Positions 61,236-64,000 of a DNA stretch of 64,000 bases are shown piece after piece. The stretch is from Trileptium ribeirensis (Eukaryota > Nematoda > Enoplea > Enoplida > Thoracostomopsidae). A program made the position numbers and the translations under genes. The stretch covers positions 38,470 through 102,469 of the forward strand of contig JASANE010003656.1 in NCBI GenBank assembly GCA_030248225.1, given 5' to 3'. The notes under the pieces are model-generated. The model did no database searches and was not told the origin of the DNA. It worked only from the letters and a program-made list of their open reading frames with translations. Position 1 is the stretch's first letter. Each line of letters opens with the position of its first letter.

Positions 61236-61366
61236 AAAAATACGCAACCGACGATGTTGAACGACTTATACTGCGACGTGTTCGACCTCAGAGTATTTAC
61301 AAAATAATGTCTCAAACGCATTTCACCAAAAAGGAAGTTCAAATGTTGTATCGTGGATTTAAAGAG
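61236..61366 (+). CDS. Kv channel-interacting protein (KChIP) / neuronal calcium sensor exon
   Basis: Acceptor TTATATTTTAG and donor GAG|GTAAGC bound a 131-bp exon. It is read as one carried-over base plus AA, then 43 codons. It encodes the conserved region before EF-hand 1: VRPQSIYKIMSQTHFTKKEV followed by QMLYRGFKE. The word FTKKEVQMLYRGFK is the family signature (FTKRELQVLYRGFK in vertebrate KChIPs). In that family the next exon begins with an E/DCPxG segment and the EF hands. These proteins bind Ca2+ and modulate Kv4 channels or act as transcriptional sensors. No downstream exon was found before the window ends. Confidence 0.8.
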
Positions 61367-62313
61367 GTAAGCTATTGTTCTGTGCTACATAATTTATTTT
61401 ATATTTGGCTGGGTTTCGTTGAGAACAAAAAACATGTGCGTAAACTGCACTTTGTAAAGCTCACAAAATGAACAGTTGGCATAATTTCAGCTCTACAATA
61501 GTCAGGATATGGTGTATGGCTTAAATCTATTTCATATAGTTACAGAAATGATTTTTAATACTATGTAAACATTATCTATTTGATAAGATATGTGTAAGAT
61601 CCGTATGTGTTCAAGGTATATCAAGAGTGTATAAGGGAAGAGTGTGGCGATTTCCTGCACAGTAATGTCAACCCATGTTGGATGATACCAGTGTTTTCGG
61701 CCTCGGACCTCCTCCCATTTTGTGGGAGTCGATTGGACTGGCAACAGTGTTTTACTAACCTCATTAAATCGGGGTGATTCTGACCTAACCCACCATGAAA
61801 TGCGGGAGTGGCGGATCTGTGTATGATGACCCGTCTCAGAAATGAGGAGTAAAGCGAAAAAACACTAGTGTCATTCAACACGGGTTTACGTTAGATTGCA
61901 GGGAGGTATCATACTCTTCCCTTATGTGCTCTTGTTCATATTAACTAGTTAAAACCATTTTTTTTTGACATAAAATAGGTAAATTCTTTAAACACAAGCA
62001 CTTAAAGTCAAACTCTTCGTGAAAAATCTTACATATTTTAATAAATTTTCTCCCGCATAATATACAGTGAAATAGTGATCTTGAGGTGATTTCCTTTGCG
62101 GGTGCTAGATGGGTGGAAGGACTAGATTGGAACAGTATAAGTGGATATCGACTTCAAATACGAGATATATAGCTTAGTGTTTTCCCCGTAGTGTGCTGGG
62201 GCAAAGTAACCGTGAGGGTCGTTACGTTATAACGTTAGAAAAAAGAACAACTTAGAGCGGGGTTCGAGGGATGCATCCCCCCGACATAGGTTGGTGTATG
62301 TCTCATATAAGAA

Positions 62314-62350
62314 CCTTAGCTTAGGCTAAGACTAAAGCTTAGGCTTAGTC
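62314..62350. repeat. TTAGGC-containing hairpin
   Basis: AGCTTAGGCT occurs twice, 10 bases apart between ends, and AGACTAAAGC pairs with GCTTAGTCT. The hexamer TTAGGC resembles nematode telomere repeats but only two copies occur and they are not in tandem. Confidence 0.5.
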
Positions 62351-63894
62351 TATCGAGAACGGCATGGCGCGCATTTGATTTCCGCCCCTCAGGGTTAGTT
62401 GGGTCGTGTTCTGTTAACACGCCCTCTTAATCACAATTCCTGTTTAGCTCTGGTACGGTATAAACACGGACATAACAAGCTTCCGTGATTCAATTCACTT
62501 AAGAAAACAAGACTCATACTCTGAGTTAATATTCATACAAAGCTTACTTTATACAGTCAGGCGCGACAGACGTGGGCTTCTTCGATGACCACGAAATCAA
62601 ACAGTTGTAGCATAGAGTGTGAGGTGTAATTATTTTACAATCGGTAACATTATCGTTCAATTTCTGCTAGTAGCCGGTTTTGCTAATGTGAGAAATGGTG
62701 CAAGATGTGCCGACAAAATGGTTGGGGGCGCCAAATCCGATCGACTTCTATTTCCCAAGATTTGAAACCAGTCAATTTGAATCGACTAGCTCAGAGAAAA
62801 AGTAGCTTTGAATCCGTCTATTACGAACGTGTTTGGCCCAAATTAATTCGGCGCCAAAAATGCCCTTTAAATAGGGTTCATGGTAAAATGATGAATATGG
62901 TTACCAAAGATGGAACTGGGTCACTAGTTTTCCGAGACACCGGCTCATTTCGGGTCACATATGTGGCCCGAAATTGATTCAGAAGCCGAAAACACTTTAC
63001 CTTGCACTCCAACATAACAGAACAGCGTATAAACACATTGGCAACACAAGTGCACGCAAACCTAGCTCTGCGACGACATTGCTCGCGAAGACGACTAATT
63101 CTAAAAATCGCAATAAGAAGCCATCCAGAAGGACGGAAGATTTGTTGAAGGGCGTTGGGCTGTTTGTTTGGCACGTTCATGTGATGCATCCCGTAAACAG
63201 TATTTAAAGCCTTGGTGGCAGTATCCGTTCCTTTTTATAAGAGGTGAGTATTCAGGCTCTAGGCTCGACACTCATATGTTGCAAAGCCAAGCCGATTCTG
63301 TCATGCTGTCTGAAGAGCTGACCCAGGTAGAGCCAAAGATCTATCCAATAAAGTCAAGCCTACTGTGTATGAGAAAGCTGGGTCGGTTCAAAAAACTTCT
63401 AAAAGCAGCCATAGATAGTTAGTTTGTTGGTTTGCATAATAAGTTTGCTCTAATATATATTAATGAATCATCACAGACTTTTATTATTATTAGCACTTGA
63501 AGAACCTAGTAGAGCCTGGCTCTTCATCGCCAAAGCCAAGTGTAGCCGGACGTGATTCAGGAGGAACCGTGCCGATTCAGAGCTTGAAAATCTGACCCTT
63601 TCTCAATTCTAATTTTTACACTCGTTGCAGGCTGCTTGCCTGCAGTTAGCGTGCAAACGATTTCAAAAGATAGCAAAACGACTTCCAAGAAACAACGAAA
63701 TGGCTTACATCTTTTTTGAACACCTACTTTTATCTGTGACTATAGTCTCTGACTAAAGTGCTACCAACAACGTAATTGTTAGTCGTCTGTATTAGCTGTC
63801 TGCCAAGCAGATATTCAACGTTTCCCAAGAACGTTTTTTTACAAATTCGCTAATTATACATAAGTTGCTATGAAAAATGCCCTTGTAATCGAGG

Positions 63895-64000
63895 TTACTG
63901 CCATAACCGGGTTGCCTGGTCGCTACCGTGTTCGAGTCACCGGGTCCTTCGGTCACTGCCATGACCGGATCAGCAGGTCACCGGGTCATAAAATGGTGAC
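63895..64000 (+). repeat. CCGGGTCA short-repeat cluster
   Basis: Four loosely repeated units of the type GGTCACTGCCATGACCGG / GGTCACCGGGTC run to the window edge. Similar pieces occur at 37391-37430. It is probably the edge of a larger GC-rich repeat. Confidence 0.5.

Larger units (their letters stand above)
61367..64000. other. Inferred intron or 3' flank of the KChIP-like gene; repeats
   Basis: No EF-hand exon (DxDxDG) was seen on the plus strand. A short stretch at 62314-62350 has TTAGGC words in a hairpin. A possible tiny exon (63223-63242) sits before a GTGAGT but has no family motif. The end of the window (63895-64000) is GC-richer with CCGGGTCA repeats. Confidence 0.4.

Noticed and set aside
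63205..63242. Possible next KChIP exon before GTGAGT (YLKPWWQYPFLFIR frame)
   Set aside because: The acceptor is weak and the residues do not match the conserved E/DCPxG and first EF-hand sequence expected next.
1..64000. CRISPR array, rRNA operon or bacterial-type operon
   Set aside because: No regularly spaced identical short repeats, no rRNA-like conserved segments and no closely packed cistrons; the sequence has animal-type splice sites and repeats.

Overview
The window looks like nuclear DNA from an invertebrate animal. It is AT-rich and gene-poor. Introns are large, with GT..AG junctions and acceptors such as ttttag. It carries tRNA-derived SINE-like repeats, a truncated RTE-type retrotransposon and foldback DNA elements, and nothing is organised like an operon. 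The phylum cannot be fixed. A nematode or related protostome is possible, but the TTAGGC hexamers present sit in transposon termini and are not evidence for that.

Layout. At 1-4.1 kb there are local duplications and no gene. At 4.19-6.10 kb lies the only long intact coding region: an intronless 635-residue rhodopsin-like GPCR with a very long third intracellular loop, followed by a poly(A) signal. From 6.2 to 22 kb there is no recognisable gene, only hairpins, paired dispersed repeats and a tRNA-like repeat. From 22 to 25 kb there is one arm of a 21-kb-spaced inverted repeat pair, two SINE-like copies and two short candidate first exons. At 25.34-26.32 kb a foldback element carries a 5'-truncated RTE insertion flanked by near-identical 17-bp target duplications. 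From 28 to 37 kb there are scattered candidate exons and C-rich repeat blocks.

From 42 to 56 kb there is a palindrome, the second arm of the inverted pair and an exact 180-bp-period tandem array. At 50.62-51.54 kb a DNA element has termini built from repeated TCGCGTTAGGCCGACA units and an 8-bp target duplication, and it encloses a reading frame resembling the N-terminal linker of FLYWCH/MULE proteins. A degenerate tandem array rich in TAATTAG follows at 55 kb. At 57.02-58.46 kb is a second, larger foldback element. At 58.7-61.4 kb is the start of a spliced gene of the Kv-channel-interacting protein / neuronal calcium sensor family, whose EF hands must lie beyond the window.

The genes that can be named (the GPCR and the KChIP-like protein) suggest neuronal or signalling roles. 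Nothing in the sequence links them to each other. Most of the structure in the window comes from mobile elements, several nested in one another, and a C-rich repeat family recurs at least five times with a shared terminal motif.
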